A stretch of 64,000 nucleotides of DNA from Castor canadensis (lineage: Eukaryota > Chordata > Mammalia > Rodentia > Castoridae): assembly GCF_047511655.1 (NCBI RefSeq), contig NC_133400.1:6778001-6842000 (forward strand), written 5' to 3'. The notes beneath the pieces are model-generated. The model was given only the letters and a program-made list of their open reading frames with translations. It was not told the origin of the DNA and searched no databases. The translations under genes and the position numbers were made by a program. Below, in pieces: positions 34,601 to 45,954 of this stretch. Positions within the stretch are counted from its first letter, which is position 1, and each line of letters opens with the position of its first letter.

Positions 34601-37600
34601 AACAAAAAAAGATATTGGGTCGACATTTAAAAGTAAGAAATATACATTATTCAAGAAAGAAATAGTTTTATTTAGAGCTTAAAATTAAGAAAAAGAGCTA
34701 GCAAAGGTCTAGAGGGTTGCCAGGATTTTGTGGGTACAGTGATACCATGAAGAGAGGGGAAACCCAAATAGGCACAAGATTTAGTCTTTTTTTCTTTGTT
34801 AATTCCCCTGTCTTCAGTGATTTCATGTTGAAATGATGTTTAAAAGAAAATGAGAAGCCAAAGAGTAGCACGGTCCAGTGATTTTTCAGCTGGATGTATG
34901 TGTGGGTGAGACAGGAGGACAAAGAGGACGTTAACTGGTGAGAGGAAACAAAATTCTTTGACATGTTGGATTCTCAGGTCCTAAAAGTTACTGACAGTGT
35001 TGTCACTGGCTGTCTGTGTATCTATGTGAGGCCTAGTACAGGTGGCCTTGTGAAATATTTTATGAAATGTTGTCCTTGCCTCCCGAGTGTATCCATGGGG
35101 GAATGACCCACATGGAAACTGCATACAAAGCATTGTGCTATAGAGGTCACTGGGAGGGGGAAGGAGATGTGATTCACTCATCCGAGGGAGAGGCCACTTC
35201 TGAAGACAAGGTCTTGAGGACTGTGGTTTATAGAATCTATGAGTAGAATTTCAGCCACTGCAGTCTGGTCATGGCGTAAGTAAAACTGCAGAGGTGAAAT
35301 GCACATGTGTTAAGAGAGCTGGTCTTGCTTGGGGCACATGGCTTTTGCCCAAGCTGGCGTCTAACTCAAGTCTTCTTGTCTCTGCCTCCTCAGTGTTGGG
35401 ATTACAAGCATGTAAAACTGGCTACTTGGCCAGTTGTTAAATTTTTTAAATGGCTGTAAGTCTACAATACATAGTCTGTATTTTTCTATTTAAGTCTAAG
35501 TAGACTTTTCTGGTTTTTTTTTTTTTTTTTTTTTTTCAGGAAGCTTTGGGGGATGTTGTATACTGTAGTCTGCCTGAAGTTGGGACAAAATTGAAAAAAC
35601 AAGGTGAGTGTTTTTCTTATCTAGGACTGTCATGATTCATGCAGTGAATTTCCCTTGCCTGGTCTTTTTCTGAATAATAAAGAATAACAACTGTTTGCAC
35701 CCATGGTCAGTTAGTTTTTTCGATTCAGGAAATAGTATATTCAGATAGAAGTGTTTAACACTATTTACTTCTTACAAGTTGGAGATACATGGCTATAGAT
35801 AGGGTTGGTTTACTGAAAGCCATTAAGGACACCTCTTTGTTGTGTACCTTTCTGCCTCAGTGTGTCAATGTGTCAAGCCACAAGGGCAGGCTGAATAAAT
35901 CCCAGTTATCCATGATGCAAAAATTTTCTTTTTTTTTTTTGGTGGCACTGGGATTTGAACTCGGCCTCAGGCCTGCTAGGCAGGTTCTCTACTCCGGTTA
36001 TTTTGTAGATGGGGGTCTTGTGAACTATTTGCCTATGGTGGCCTGGACCAGTAATCCGCCCAATCTCAGCCTCCCAAGGAGCTGGGATTACAGACATGAG
36101 CCGCCGGTGCCAGCAGGGTCTGGGGTTTGAACTCAGGGCCTCGTGCTTGCCAGGCAGGTACTCTGCTGCACCTCCAGCTAAATTCATTCTTTAGTAGCTA
36201 CAGGGCTTGTCCCGATTTTCTTTATCTTATGTGTTTTGAGAGGAATTTTCCAGGGTCAAGTTTTCAACTTTGTTCACATTGTTGCTTATTATCCTGCCAT
36301 ATTCATATGATCTGTAGTGAAGACCCCTTTTTCGTTCCTTTTTTTGGTTATAATTTATATTTTTTCTATTGTGTTGCGAGGGATCACATCACAGGGCCTC
36401 TTGCATGCTAGGCAAGTGTTCTACCACTGAGCTAAAATCTCAGCCCTTTTTTGTCCCTCTTGACCAGTCTTGCTGGCTACTTACTAATTTTGCTAACTTT
36501 TACAGAGATCTAAGTTTTTACTCTAATTTTCTCTATTTTAAATTTCTACTTCATTATAATTTCTGCTCATATCTTTTATTATTTCCTTCTTGTCACTTTC
36601 TTAATTTACTCTTCTTTTCTAGCTTCTTAAAGTAGAAACTTCAGGTTATGTTTTAGATTTTTTTTTTTTTTTTAACTTGCTGTAAAACACTCTTCCCTCA
36701 TGGTGGGTGGAGCTAAAATTGCAGTTCAGTTGTTTGAGCCTTAGCTGTCACTTGGGAGTCTGCCCTGTGTGTGCACAGTTCAGAGGTCATTCAGAGACAG
36801 GGCAGACTTTACATGTAGAAATTTTGTCTCCCTTTTGTCTTTATCCTTCCTAGGAAATTCCCACTTCACTTTCCAATGGCTGTGACCACCTCAAACTCTT
36901 GACTTCTGGTCTTCAAAGCCAGTAAGACTGAGGTTTTCTTTGAGGATTTTGGCTGTCCTGCATGGTACAGATTGGTGCAAAAAAGCCGTTATCATCCCCA
37001 CCCATGAACTCACCCAGTGTCATCCCTTCTTTCAAGTGTTGCCACTTCTCTAGAAATTACCTATTTTTATTTTCTTGTGTTTTTAGAATCCAAGCCATTG
37101 ACTTTAAAAACTGTTTTTACATAAAACCTAAATATACCAGTTTTCTTCTAGGCACTGTTTTAGGTATATCCCATAAATTCTGATGTATTCTCATCATTCA
37201 TTTGAAAGTATCTTCTAGTTTCCCTTATGATTCCTTTTTTGATCCATGAGTTATTTACAGGTATGTTGTTTTAGTTCCAAATATTTATAGCTTATCCTTA
37301 TCTCAACCAGCAAAACCCCTTGTTCCTTCCTATTACTGCTTATACTCTCTCTACAACAAAATTAGAGATAAGGGCAAAATAGTTTCTGCTGGGTATTGAG
37401 GGGGGGAGCGGGAGGGGGTGGAGTGGGTGGTAAGGGAGGGGGTGGGGGCAGGGGGGAGAAATAAACCAAGCCTTGTACGCACATATGAATAATAAAAGAA
37501 AAATGAAAAAAAAAAAAAAACAAATATTTATAGCTTATTCCTATTTTACTTAATTTGTTGTAGTAAAAGGACACAGTCTGTAAGATTTTAGTTTTTGAAT

Positions 37601-40600
37601 TTGTGACTTAGTGAATATTCCATGCGCACTTGAAAAGACTGCATGTTCTTCATTTGTTGGGTATTGTCTTAGTCTATTTGGGCTGCTCTAGCAGTACCAC
37701 AGGCTATGTGGCTGGTGAATAACAGAACTTCTCGTAGTTTGTAGCTCTGGAGGCTGGAAGTCTTGAAATCAGGGTGTCAGTATGGTCTGGTTCTGGTGGG
37801 GGTGCCTTTCATGAAAGCACTAAGCACATTCATGAGGGCCAAAGCCTCTGTCTTTTAGGCTGGAGGTGTGGCTAAAGTGGTAGAGCACCTGTCTAGCAAG
37901 TACAAGGCTCTGAGTTCAAACCCCAGCACTGCCAAATCAAATAAAATCAAATACCCATTAAAAAAAAAAAGTTAGCAAAGCCTCTGTCTCCTAATACCTT
38001 CACAGTAGGTACACAGTAGTACTTCACAGTAGTACTTTCAATAGGTTAGGTTAGGTCAGTTGATGATATTGTTCATACTGTTCTTTCTGAACTTTTTATA
38101 ATAAAAATGATAGCAAAATTTTTAGGAGAGGAGTATACTGTCAACAGACTGAAGCGGGTTGTCTTTAGAGTGAACACAACCCTTACTGAATTTTTGAGAG
38201 GCGGTATTAAACTCCAACTGAGGTTGTAGATTTGTCTGATTTTCCCTTTAGTCATTATTATTATATTGTTTGTTTACTTATTTATTTATTTGGATGGTGC
38301 TGGGGTTTGAATTCAGGGTCGAGTGCTTGCTAAGCAGGTGTGCTTTAGCCAATGCTCCCAGCCCCTTTTTGCTTTAGTTTGTGGATAGGGTCTTGTGTTT
38401 TCACCCTAAGGGCCTGCTGGGAACTGCAGTTCTCTCACCTACACCTCTCACATAACTTGTTTGGTGAGATAGTGTCTCACTAACTATGTGCTTGGGCTGG
38501 ACTCCAATCAAGGCCAGATCTCCACCATGTAAGTAGCTGGGATTACAGCATACCATCTGGTTCTCCCTTTGGTAAATTTTTGCATTGTATGTTTTGAAGC
38601 TCTTTTATCAGGTGTATATACTTTTAGATTCTTAGTCTTCCTGGTGAGTTGATCCTTTCTTACTACAGAATGTCCTTTTTGTCTCTGGCAATTGTCACCT
38701 TGAAGTCTGCTTTGTCTGTTAATGTGAACTTTTTTAGATTTATTACTTGGATGGTATATATCTGTCATTTCACTTTTGACCTAGGTGTGCCTCTAAGAGC
38801 GTGTTTCTTAAAGATGTAGTCCTTGGACACAGCGTATAGTTTGGACTTATTTTCTTAACCATTCTGACTATATTTCCTTTTGACTAGAATGTTTAGTTTT
38901 TTTACCTTTAAAGGGTTATATTGATATGCTTGAGTTTTGGTCTAGATTCTTTTGCTATTTGCTTTCAGTTTATCCTGGTGGTTGTTCATCTGCTCTTTTA
39001 AATTTTGTTGAATTTCTTTTTTTTTTTTTTTGAGACAAGGTCTTGTTATATGGCCCATGCTGGCCTCAATCCTACCTCAGCCTCCTTCCTGGGTGCTGGT
39101 ATTTACAAGAATATACCGCCATACTCTGATTCTCCATTGCTTTTTGTTGTCCTCCACTGTTTTGTTTTGTTTTGTTTTTGGCAGTACTGGGGTTTGAACT
39201 AAGGGCCTCATGCTTGCTGGGCATTTACCTGTTCTTCGGTTAATTTCAATTGATCCTCACACTGTTCTTTCTTCTCTTGTTCTTAGTCTGCTATTAATAC
39301 TGTCTGCTGGAGTTTCTATTTTAGATATTCCATTTGTAGTGTCCATTTAAAAGTTTTCAGTCATGCATATTCCCTGAGCCCACTCACTGTGATGAAATCT
39401 GTACACATTTATAGCTACTTTTAAGTTTCTTTGCTAATTCCAACATGAGGGTCATTTGGAGATGTACTCCCATTAACTCCTATGTCTTTTTAATGTGTTC
39501 CCTTCTTCCTAAGATTTCACCCCTCAGGCAAACTGATTAGCTCTCTGCTCTTCTGGTGTTCTAGTCGCCCTCTGTTCTTTGGGTGGGGCACTGCTATCAG
39601 GGGAAGATCTTAGCCAGTTTGGTTTCCTTCTTTCAAGGATTGAGTTCCATTTGGTCACTCTCCAAGTCCTTCATATAAGTGTTTATGTTTTGCTCAAAGT
39701 CTATAATTGTTATCTATAGGAATAGTGGTATTTCACCATTACTGGAACTTCCTAAGGTTTTCCTTCTTTCTTTTTCCTGAGCCACAGTAAGTTCAGAGAA
39801 CATTGAGTTTTTATTAAACGTAACACCTGGATACATCTGGTGTCCAGAGGCTTCACCATTTGCTGCTCATTCCGTTCAGAACAGACTGGTCTCCTTTGAG
39901 ACTTCATGCCTTCATGCACCTGGGCATGCTTCACTCTCAAAGAAACATAGTGTTTTCATCATGACTGTATGAGAGGTGACGCCTCCATATTTTGTATTTT
40001 CAAACCATTCACCTGGCATTTAACGCTTCCTTTAATTTTCTCCCATGTAGATGAGTTTGGTGCTTTGGAAAGTGTGAAAGCTGCCAGTGAACTGTACTCT
40101 CCTCTATCAGGAGAAGTAACTGAAATTAATGAAGCCCTTGCAGAAAATCCAGGGCTTGTCAACAAATCTTGTTATGAAGATGGTAAGGTTTTGTTCACAT
40201 TTTCATCTCCATAGTAACCTTGTGAATTATGCTTACAGCAGTTTTCTGTTTTAGGCCCTAAATACTTACATGTGAGGGTCATGCAGCCAATAAAATGGCT
40301 TAGGATTAGCCATTTATTTAGGGATTAGGTAGTGGTTTTCTTTGCCTGCTACCTCACCCTTGTAGCTCTCTAGTGCTATCTAATGCCCTAAACCTCAGTA
40401 TTGGTGTACCTTTGTTAAAGAAAGGCATACATAGCCTTATGTATTCAAATCCCTATTTAAAGACTTAAATGCCAGTTGTTTATGCCTATTATAACCTAAA
40501 AGTTCATTTATTATGGTAGGCTCTGTTCTGGCTATAATTCTTTTCAGTTGTGATATACAAGTATGCTAATTTAGTTTTTAGGATTAAAACTTAAAAGTTC

Positions 40601-40873
40601 CACTGACAAATAATATATGTACATTAGATTAATTTGATCACTTAGTTGAATTCACTAGATTTTTTTTTTCTTTTTAATTCACTAGATTTTGAGACACTGA
40701 GAAATTTACATTTTGGATGAATTTGACATTGTACAAAGATAACTGGAATATAAGATTTTTTTGTTTTGGTTGCAGGTTGGCTGATAAAGATGACACTGGA
40801 TAACCCCTCAGAACTAGATGAACTAATGAGTGAAGAAGCATATGAGAAATACGTAAAATCTATCGAGGAGTAA
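31198..40873 (+). CDS. GCSH: GCSH, glycine cleavage system H protein (5 exons)
   Basis: GCSH is the lipoyl-carrying shuttle of the mitochondrial glycine cleavage complex. Its arm accepts the aminomethyl group at the P protein, presents it to the T protein and is reoxidised by the L protein. The coding exons are 31198-31345, 34199-34278, 35540-35603, 40051-40182 and 40776-40873. Their 522 bases give 173 residues, the usual mammalian length. Residues 1-48 are Arg- and Ala-rich without acids, a mitochondrial presequence. KFTEKHEW starts the mature part, and ALESVKAAS holds the lipoyl lysine, Lys107. All phases match and there is no stop, so the gene looks functional. Intronless GCSH copies are common in mammals, but here the introns are present, so this is the parent gene. 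Confidence 0.97.
32440..32620 (+). repeat. MIR element (GCSH intron 1)
   Basis: The pieces gtgacttttctgaatctgtt and gacttgctgggaggatgaaa follow the forward MIR order at high divergence. Confidence 0.5.
33155..33435 (-). repeat. Dimeric SINE plus ID-like SINE
   Basis: The dimer spans 33155-33350 (gagccactctaccagctctt, gtagctaggattacaggttt). The ID-like copy spans 33350-33432. Confidence 0.85.
33590..33890 (-). repeat. Two B1-like fragments and a CT-rich tract
   Basis: The fragments are at about 33595-33715 (gctgggactacaggcacatg) and 33790-33885 (tcctgagtagctgggatta). A polypyrimidine tract lies between them (33716-33780). Confidence 0.7.
34199..34278 (+). CDS. GCSH: GCSH exon 2
   Basis: The acceptor is ctctgttttag and the donor gtattg. 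It encodes [20 protein letters not shown] and GISNFAQ, the N-terminal strand region of the mature lipoyl-domain fold. Confidence 0.96.
34460..34612 (+). repeat. B1-like SINE
   Basis: It reads ggcctggtaatgcatgcctg and gtaagacactgtctcagaac. Confidence 0.75.
35540..35603 (+). CDS. GCSH: GCSH exon 3
   Basis: The acceptor follows an uninterrupted run of 23 T (35514-35536) and cag; the donor is gtgagt. It encodes [20 protein letters not shown] and leaves in phase 1. Confidence 0.96.
35925..36185 (-). repeat. Dimeric SINE plus ID-like 3' part
   Basis: The dimer spans 35925-36115 (ggtggcactgggatttgaac, gctgggattacagacatgag). It is followed directly by gggtttgaactcagggcctc at 36123-36180. Confidence 0.85.
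36370..36448 (-). repeat. ID-like SINE
   Basis: It reads catgctaggcaagtgttcta and ccactgagctaaaatctcag. Confidence 0.7.
36480..37667 (-). mobile_element. Old L1 ORF2 fragment
   Basis: Antisense L1 ORF2 landmarks appear in order: a cluster near 36540-36650, taggtatatcccataaattc, ttccatgcgcacttgaaaag. It is interrupted by the L1 insertion at 37296-37520. It lies in GCSH intron 3. Confidence 0.65.
37296..37520 (+). mobile_element. L1 3' end, 5'-truncated, with 18-bp target duplication
   Basis: It consists of a short 3' UTR, a G-rich tract (37400-37460), gagaaataaaccaagccttg, and an A tail. The flanks carry identical caaatatttatagcttat at 37278-37295 and 37521-37538, so this is a recent L1-mediated insertion into an older L1. 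Confidence 0.92.
37668..38060 (+). repeat. Old interspersed repeat split by a SINE
   Basis: It contains tgtcttagtctatttgggct and gtagctctggaggctggaag, the same family as 63185-63590. An ID-like SINE is inserted at 37854-37975. Confidence 0.55.
37854..37975 (+). repeat. ID-like SINE with 14-bp target duplication
   Basis: The insert has ggctggaggtgtggctaaag, ctagcaagtacaaggctctg, an AT-rich 3' part and A10. The flanks carry caaagcctctgtct at 37840-37853 and 37976-37989. Confidence 0.93.
38285..38565 (-). repeat. Dimeric SINE, disrupted
   Basis: The ID-like half spans 38285-38370 (tgctggggtttgaattcagg). The B1-like half (gtagctgggattacagcata) is at 38460-38555, with an unrelated stretch between them. 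Confidence 0.7.
38565..39480 (-). mobile_element. Old L1 ORF2 fragment, second part
   Basis: L1 antisense landmarks continue: gaagtctgctttgtctgtta, tatagtttggacttattttc and acctttaaagggttatattg. A B1-like SINE (39015-39130) and an ID-like SINE (39165-39235) interrupt it. Confidence 0.55.
40051..40182 (+). CDS. GCSH: GCSH exon 4 (lipoyl lysine)
   Basis: The acceptor is ctcccatgtag and the donor gtaagg. It encodes [20 protein letters not shown]. The Lys in ESVKAAS is residue 107, the lipoate attachment site. The rest ([20 protein letters not shown]) is the conserved C-terminal half. Confidence 0.97.
40776..40873 (+). CDS. GCSH: GCSH exon 5 and stop
   Basis: The acceptor is ttttggttgcag. It encodes [20 protein letters not shown] and ends in KSIEE with TAA at 40871-40873. 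Confidence 0.96.
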
Positions 40874-41310
40874 AAATGGCAACCCTAAATAAATCAATGT
40901 GAAGTAACGTACTTCAGCATAGTTGTCTGAAATTGGTGGTGAATAGAAGACTTACAATAACAACATTTAGCAGCACAAATGGAGAAGAAACTACTCTCAG
41001 CACTGCTACTGAAGAAATACCCTTCACTTCCCAATGATTGCACATAACCAAAATATGCACTTTTTTTTTTGCCCTAAGATATTATAACTTGTTTATATCC
41101 ATCCTTGAATATGAGTCAAAATCCCCAATGATCTTCCCAATGGAAATAACTGGGAGTGGAGGAAAGTGTTTCCTGTACAGTGTCAGATAAAGAACAATGC
41201 TATCTTGATTTTATAGTAGACCGCATTTGCTGGTGCCATTTTTATACAGTGAAGCAGCAGCTTTGCAGCAAAGTAAATATTAAACCTTCATTAATCATGT
41301 TTTTTGTTTT
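40874..41310 (+). other. GCSH: GCSH 3' UTR (probable extent)
   Basis: An early AATAAA lies at 40888-40893, only 15 bases after the stop. Non-repetitive A/T-rich sequence continues to about 41380, where an ID-like repeat starts. No second canonical AATAAA is seen, so the real end is unknown. Confidence 0.5.
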
Positions 41311-41384
41311 GATGTTAATATTTCACTTAGTGACTACTGGTATTTGTGAAATGCTAATTTTAACTTATGGAAAGTTGTCCGTTT

Positions 41385-41795
41385 TTCTGTGGTACTAGGG
41401 ATCTAAACCAGGGCCTCACACATGCTAAACATACTTTGCCACTGTGCTACACCCTCAACCCTGGAAAGTTATTTATTGTTTTGGTGGTACTGGGGTTTGA
41501 ACTCAGGGCCTCATGCTTGCCAGGTAGGCATTCTACCACTTGAGCCATTCTGCCAGCTGTGTTTTGTATTTTTGAGATAGGGTCTCGTGAACTATTCCTA
41601 TACTGTCTTCAAAGAATTTTGATCCTTCTGATCTCTGCCTCCTGAGTAGCTAGGAGTATAGGTGTGAGCCACTAATGCCTGGCTGAAAAGTTATTTTTAA
41701 AAAGGAAATTTAGGGCTGGTAGAGTGGCTGCCTAGCAAGCCTGAGGTTCTGAGTTCAAACCTCAGTATGGGCAAAAAAAAAAAAATTAAGCCCTA
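41385..41795. repeat. SINE cluster after GCSH
   Basis: Copies: ID-like on minus at 41385-41462; dimer on minus at 41475-41690 (tactggggtttgaactcagg); ID-like on plus at 41710-41790 (gcctagcaagcctgaggttc). Confidence 0.85.
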
Positions 41796-41840
41796 ACAAT
41801 GAAAGGCTTAAGAAAAATTTTCCTTTTTGTTATAAATCTG

Positions 41841-41843
<3 letters not shown>

Positions 41844-41882
<39 letters not shown>

Positions 41883-42065
41883 AGTACTGGGGTTTGAACT
41901 CAGGGCCTATACCTTGAGCCACTCCACCAGCCCTTTTTTATGATGCGTATTTTCTAGATAGGGTCTCCTGAACTATTTGCCCGGGCTTGCTTCAAACCTT
42001 GATCCTCCTGATCTCTGCCTCCTGAGTAGCTAGGATCACAGGTGTGAGCCACCAGCATCTGTCTA
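41844..42065 (-). repeat. Dimeric SINE with T37 tail
   Basis: A pure run of 37 T (41844-41880) is the inverted tail. The body reads gcagtactggggtttgaact and gtagctaggatcacaggtgt. The long pure tail suggests a young copy. Confidence 0.93.
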
Positions 42066-42229
42066 AATCTGGCTTTTCTTAAGCAAAGATCTAATTGTCT
42101 GATAGCATTTAGCACTTTCTTTTATCATCTTTAAATAAAAGTATTTCAGTTACAAGAGGAAAAACAAGGAAAGGTGAAAGTTTTGATTGGCACAGCACAT
42201 AGTATTTTAAGAAGTTAAAAGCTCTACAG

Positions 42230-42348
42230 CCCAGCATGGTGGTGCACAACTATAATTCCAGCACTGGGAAGGCTGAGACAGGAGATTGTGAGTTCCAGGC
42301 CAGCCTGGAGTATGTTGTGAGACCTTGTCTCTTAAAAAAAAAAAAAGT
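42230..42348 (+). repeat. B1-like SINE
   Basis: It reads gcccagcatggtggtgcaca and agttccaggccagcctggag. Confidence 0.85.
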
Positions 42349-42904
42349 TAAACCATATTCAGGTTTAGAAGTGGACACAATGAAGCTTTGAGCTCAGATA
42401 GTGATAGAGGCAATGAAAATTCCTTGCAACTTAAGCATACTTAAGAGTGACAACTGGTATTTTCAGATGTCTAATATACCCTCTGATTTGGTCAACTGTA
42501 AAATGCTGCTTGGGAGGGTAGAGTATGTACAAGTACACACTAGGTACAAGCAGACAGACTCCTCCATTTTCCCCTTTAGTACTAGAAAAGCCAAGTCTAC
42601 CACTTGGTGGTGAATAAATAGCAAATACGAACTGAGAGCAGTAGGAAGGCAAGTGACAGGCAGATCTCCCTGCTTCTCAGCAGAAGAAAGTGTCTACCAG
42701 GACTGCTAGTGGTGGCCAATTCACTGCTGAACTGTTACCTGTGCACCCTATCAAGAAAGTACCCAATGTGTCCTGGATGATTGTCATTTTGTGTAATTAT
42801 CAGTTAGGTTGGTTAATCTGGCTGCCTTGGAAATAAACAGCAATGAGTAATGGCTGTGTACCTGTAGGTATCCATGATGATCATTTATAGTTAAGAAAAG
42901 TGAT

Positions 42905-43020
42905 GGAAGCCCCTGGGCGTGGTGGCTATAATCCTAGCATGGGAGGCTACAGCAGGGTTGTAGGTTCCAGGCCAGCCTGGGCCTCATATATCAAGGCCCT
43001 GTCTCAAAAAACCAAAAACA
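42905..43020 (+). repeat. B1-like SINE
   Basis: It reads cctgggcgtggtggctataa and ggttccaggccagcctgggc. Confidence 0.8.
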
Positions 43021-43141
43021 AGAAGGGAACAAAGGAAGAAAAGTAATGGGTACAGAAATTTATCAAATGTTTGGGTGGTCATAGGAAGGATTTTCACCTT
43101 CACTGATCTGCTTTTTGTTAGTCCCTTAGCAAATGCCACTA

Positions 43142-43382
43142 CAGGGTGAGCTTCCCTAATCTGAAAATACAGAACTGAAATGCTCCAAAATCTGAAACTT
43201 TGAATGCAAACCTGATGCCACAGTGGAAACTTCTACACCTGACCTCATCTGGGACAGTCAGAATGCAGGCTCCTAAAAATACCATATAAATTACCTTCAA
43301 GTGATGTGGAATCTGAAAATACTCCAAAATCAGAAACACAGAATCTGGTCCCAAGCATTTAAGATAGGTGTTGAAACCTGTA
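43142..43382 (+). repeat. Tigger/MER44-like DNA transposon
   Basis: It contains ccctaatctgaaaatacaga, atgctccaaaatctgaaact, cctgacctcatctgggacag and tggtcccaagcatttaagat, in the order of this non-autonomous mariner-superfamily element. Confidence 0.65.
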
Positions 43383-43531
43383 CAAAAACACGAGAGTGAA
43401 AGGGATGAATATTCTTAAAGCTGGAAAGTAGCCCATCTAGAGTGAATATTAGTGACTGTAGTCTGCCATCCCTTCCCAAAGACACACTTGCTTTGTAACA
43501 CCCATTTATGTTTTTAAAGAACACAAAACAT

Positions 43532-43878
43532 TGTTGCGGGAATCTCAAGCTGAGATAAGGGACACTGAGGCAGTTTAGCAGGAGGCAACATTTTATTGTG
43601 CCAGAACAGACCCAGTGGACTCGTGTCCAAAGGCTGAGCCCCCAAAACAGATCTCATTTTATACACCCTTGCAAGCAGGTTACAGAAGCAAAAAGCAAAG
43701 CTCAACCCACATGTGGCTGCATGTGACTTCATTGGCTACTTCATTTCCCCAGTGCTATGTGACCTTCTTCATGTTTTAATTCTTTAACTTTTATCTGTCT
43801 GCTTTGCCATCCCTTCCCCCTGCCTCATTATCAGAACACAGCCTGTCTGTTTCTGTTTTGGCCCTCCTCCCTGCCACA
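43532..43878 (-). repeat. Provirus 3' LTR
   Basis: On the minus strand it runs TGTGGC...GCAACA. TATAAAA is at the complement of 43657-43663, the polyadenylation signal AATAAA is at the complement of 43592-43597, and a CCAAT-like box is nearby. It is preceded by a polypurine tract at 43879-43892. Confidence 0.9.
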
Positions 43879-44350
43879 TTATTCCCCCCTTTGATGCTCG
43901 GATCCAACTAGGATTAAAGAGTATCATCTTGATTTAGAAGTTTGTATTTTTACAGCATCATTATGTGTGTGGCTCTTTTTTGTTGTTGTTTTTATAGTGG
44001 CCTCCATAATGGTCCTGAAAGACCTCAGTACCAGGGGAACCGGGCAGGGTAATATTAAGCATGTTTTCAGGATAAGGCCTATGGCTCCTATCAGGATTTT
44101 GAAACCACCTAAGGCAGAGAACCATCCTCTAAACAGGTCATTGGGAGTCCATCTTTCCCAATTCTGGATGTGGACCTAGGCAAGCTTTTTCATTTTATCT
44201 GTGATTTTTTTTAAGTATGAACAAACATTTTATGTGATTTTTTATGACTTTTTTTTTTAATCAATCTGTAAGCAGCAGTTGCTTAGGTTACTACTTTGAG
44301 GTGTATCAAGAGTCCCAGGGTTAAGGCCTTATCATCTATCCTTATACCAG

Positions 44351-44752
44351 TTACATGTCCCCATGTCCAGATGGCTTAAGTACAGTGAAATTTACAGGAT
44401 TACAGGTACCAGGAGGGCAGTTTGGGGCAGCTGTCCCCTTGTGAAGGAGGGCTGCGTGTTTTGTCCTTTCCCATGTAGCCCATGAAACACAGCTCCAATA
44501 CTGGCAATTATAAGAACCTACGTCATCACGTGGCCAAGAGTTGTCTCTCCTGCACATACACTTTTCACTGGATGTACAGGCTGTCTTCCAAGTTAGGACC
44601 CCACAGCCACAGCCTGTACCTCCACATCCACCTTGGTCTATGGCCGCACATGCATCAAAGAGCATTGACATCAGTTTATCAGGGTTAAACACCTGGGTGC
44701 AGCTGACAAGGTTCCCAGGGTTGCAGATGCTCTGGATCGCTAACCATTGCAC
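44351..44752 (-). pseudogene. Provirus env remnant
   Basis: An open stretch of 133 codons is Cys-rich with CPPGTCNPVNF near its end, in the position expected for the surface-unit part of env before the 3' LTR. The membrane part downstream (about 43900-44350 on the minus strand) is broken by stops. This is not a functional gene. Confidence 0.5.
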
Positions 44753-45862
44753 CCAGGGGTGGTGAGTGGGGTTGAAGCAGATATGCTGATTACCATGGGA
44801 GCATGCTAGATAGGTGGTATGGTTGCAAGTGCATGACCTGATGACAGACTTGCACAGGAACAGTAAGTATGGAAAAGCAGACTCCTAGTGACAACACTTT
44901 CTGCCTGAGTAGTATGCATACATGGTCACAGGAGGAGGGCTCTGGGACCATGAAGGGAGACCATATCAGTAACAATAAACTAATTATGCATCCTGCCCAA
45001 GAGAGATAGAAGAGACCTAACAAATCCAATCAGTGGGGGTGGTTTCTGCCAAACCTATGGTGAAGACTAAGGTGAGAACTACAGCAACAGATGCAGACAA
45101 AGAATGACAATGCATTACAGTGAAATAACTGGTGTGGGAAACAGTCTGTTTGTCCTGTTGGAGAGTTGACTCCTCGAGCTTCAGCCATGCGTAGATTAGT
45201 CAGCTTTTGAGGGTGACTAGAGCAGGACTGTCTTCCCGCTGTTCTTAGTCCCTTGTTGTTTCCTGAGAAGTGGAGTCCTGCTGAGCAAGGGCACTCAGGT
45301 TCCAAAGGATGATCCTACGCGGTGAAGCTGGATGCACTGCCACTCTAGAGAAGCTGGCTTGACTCAACTATGGTGGATCCAAGGAGCAATCTCTGCTACT
45401 TTAACTGTAGTGGGGATAGACAAGACAACAACAAAAGGGCACCTCTAATGGGGTTTTAATGGCTGGACATTTTTTTTTTTACCCAGACATTATCTTTTGG
45501 TTTTTTTTTTCTCCTTTTAACTGACTAGAATTACCTTGGCAACAATATACTATCAGGATATATGTTTAAGAAAACTCATTGTTTTAAAAAGTTAAAACTA
45601 CCATCTTTAAGTATCAAAGGACATGTTTAGAGCCAGTAAAAATAGTCATTTTGTCTATATTAAGTAGAAGACCCTGTCTAAAAATAGGAGTTTGTATCTG
45701 GCCTTAATGCCGGATAGCCATGCATGCATAAGAACCATTTCCTCAGTCCTTTTGGCCTTGGTTATTTTTGAGAGGTCTGGCATGAGGGACTCCATTTGAA
45801 CTTTGATGGCATTCCCCCCTTGTTTCCAAACTGCTTGTCTCTGAGCAGTCTCCTCTGAAGAT

Positions 45863-45954
45863 CTGTCTCCCATCCAAGTACTAACCAGGCCCCACCCTGC
45901 TTAGCTTCCAAGATCAGACAAGATTGGGCACGTTCGGGGTGATATGGCCTCAGA
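45863..45954 (-). pseudogene. 5S rRNA tailless retropseudogene
   Basis: On the minus strand it matches about the first 91 nt of 5S rRNA with roughly ten differences, including CTGATCTTGGAAGCTAAGCA and GGTTAGTACTTGGATGGGAG. The last 30 nt are missing and there is no A tail. The flanks carry CTGAAGAT at 45855-45862 and 45955-45962. It contains box A and intermediate elements but is truncated near box C, so it is unlikely to be expressed. Confidence 0.9.
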
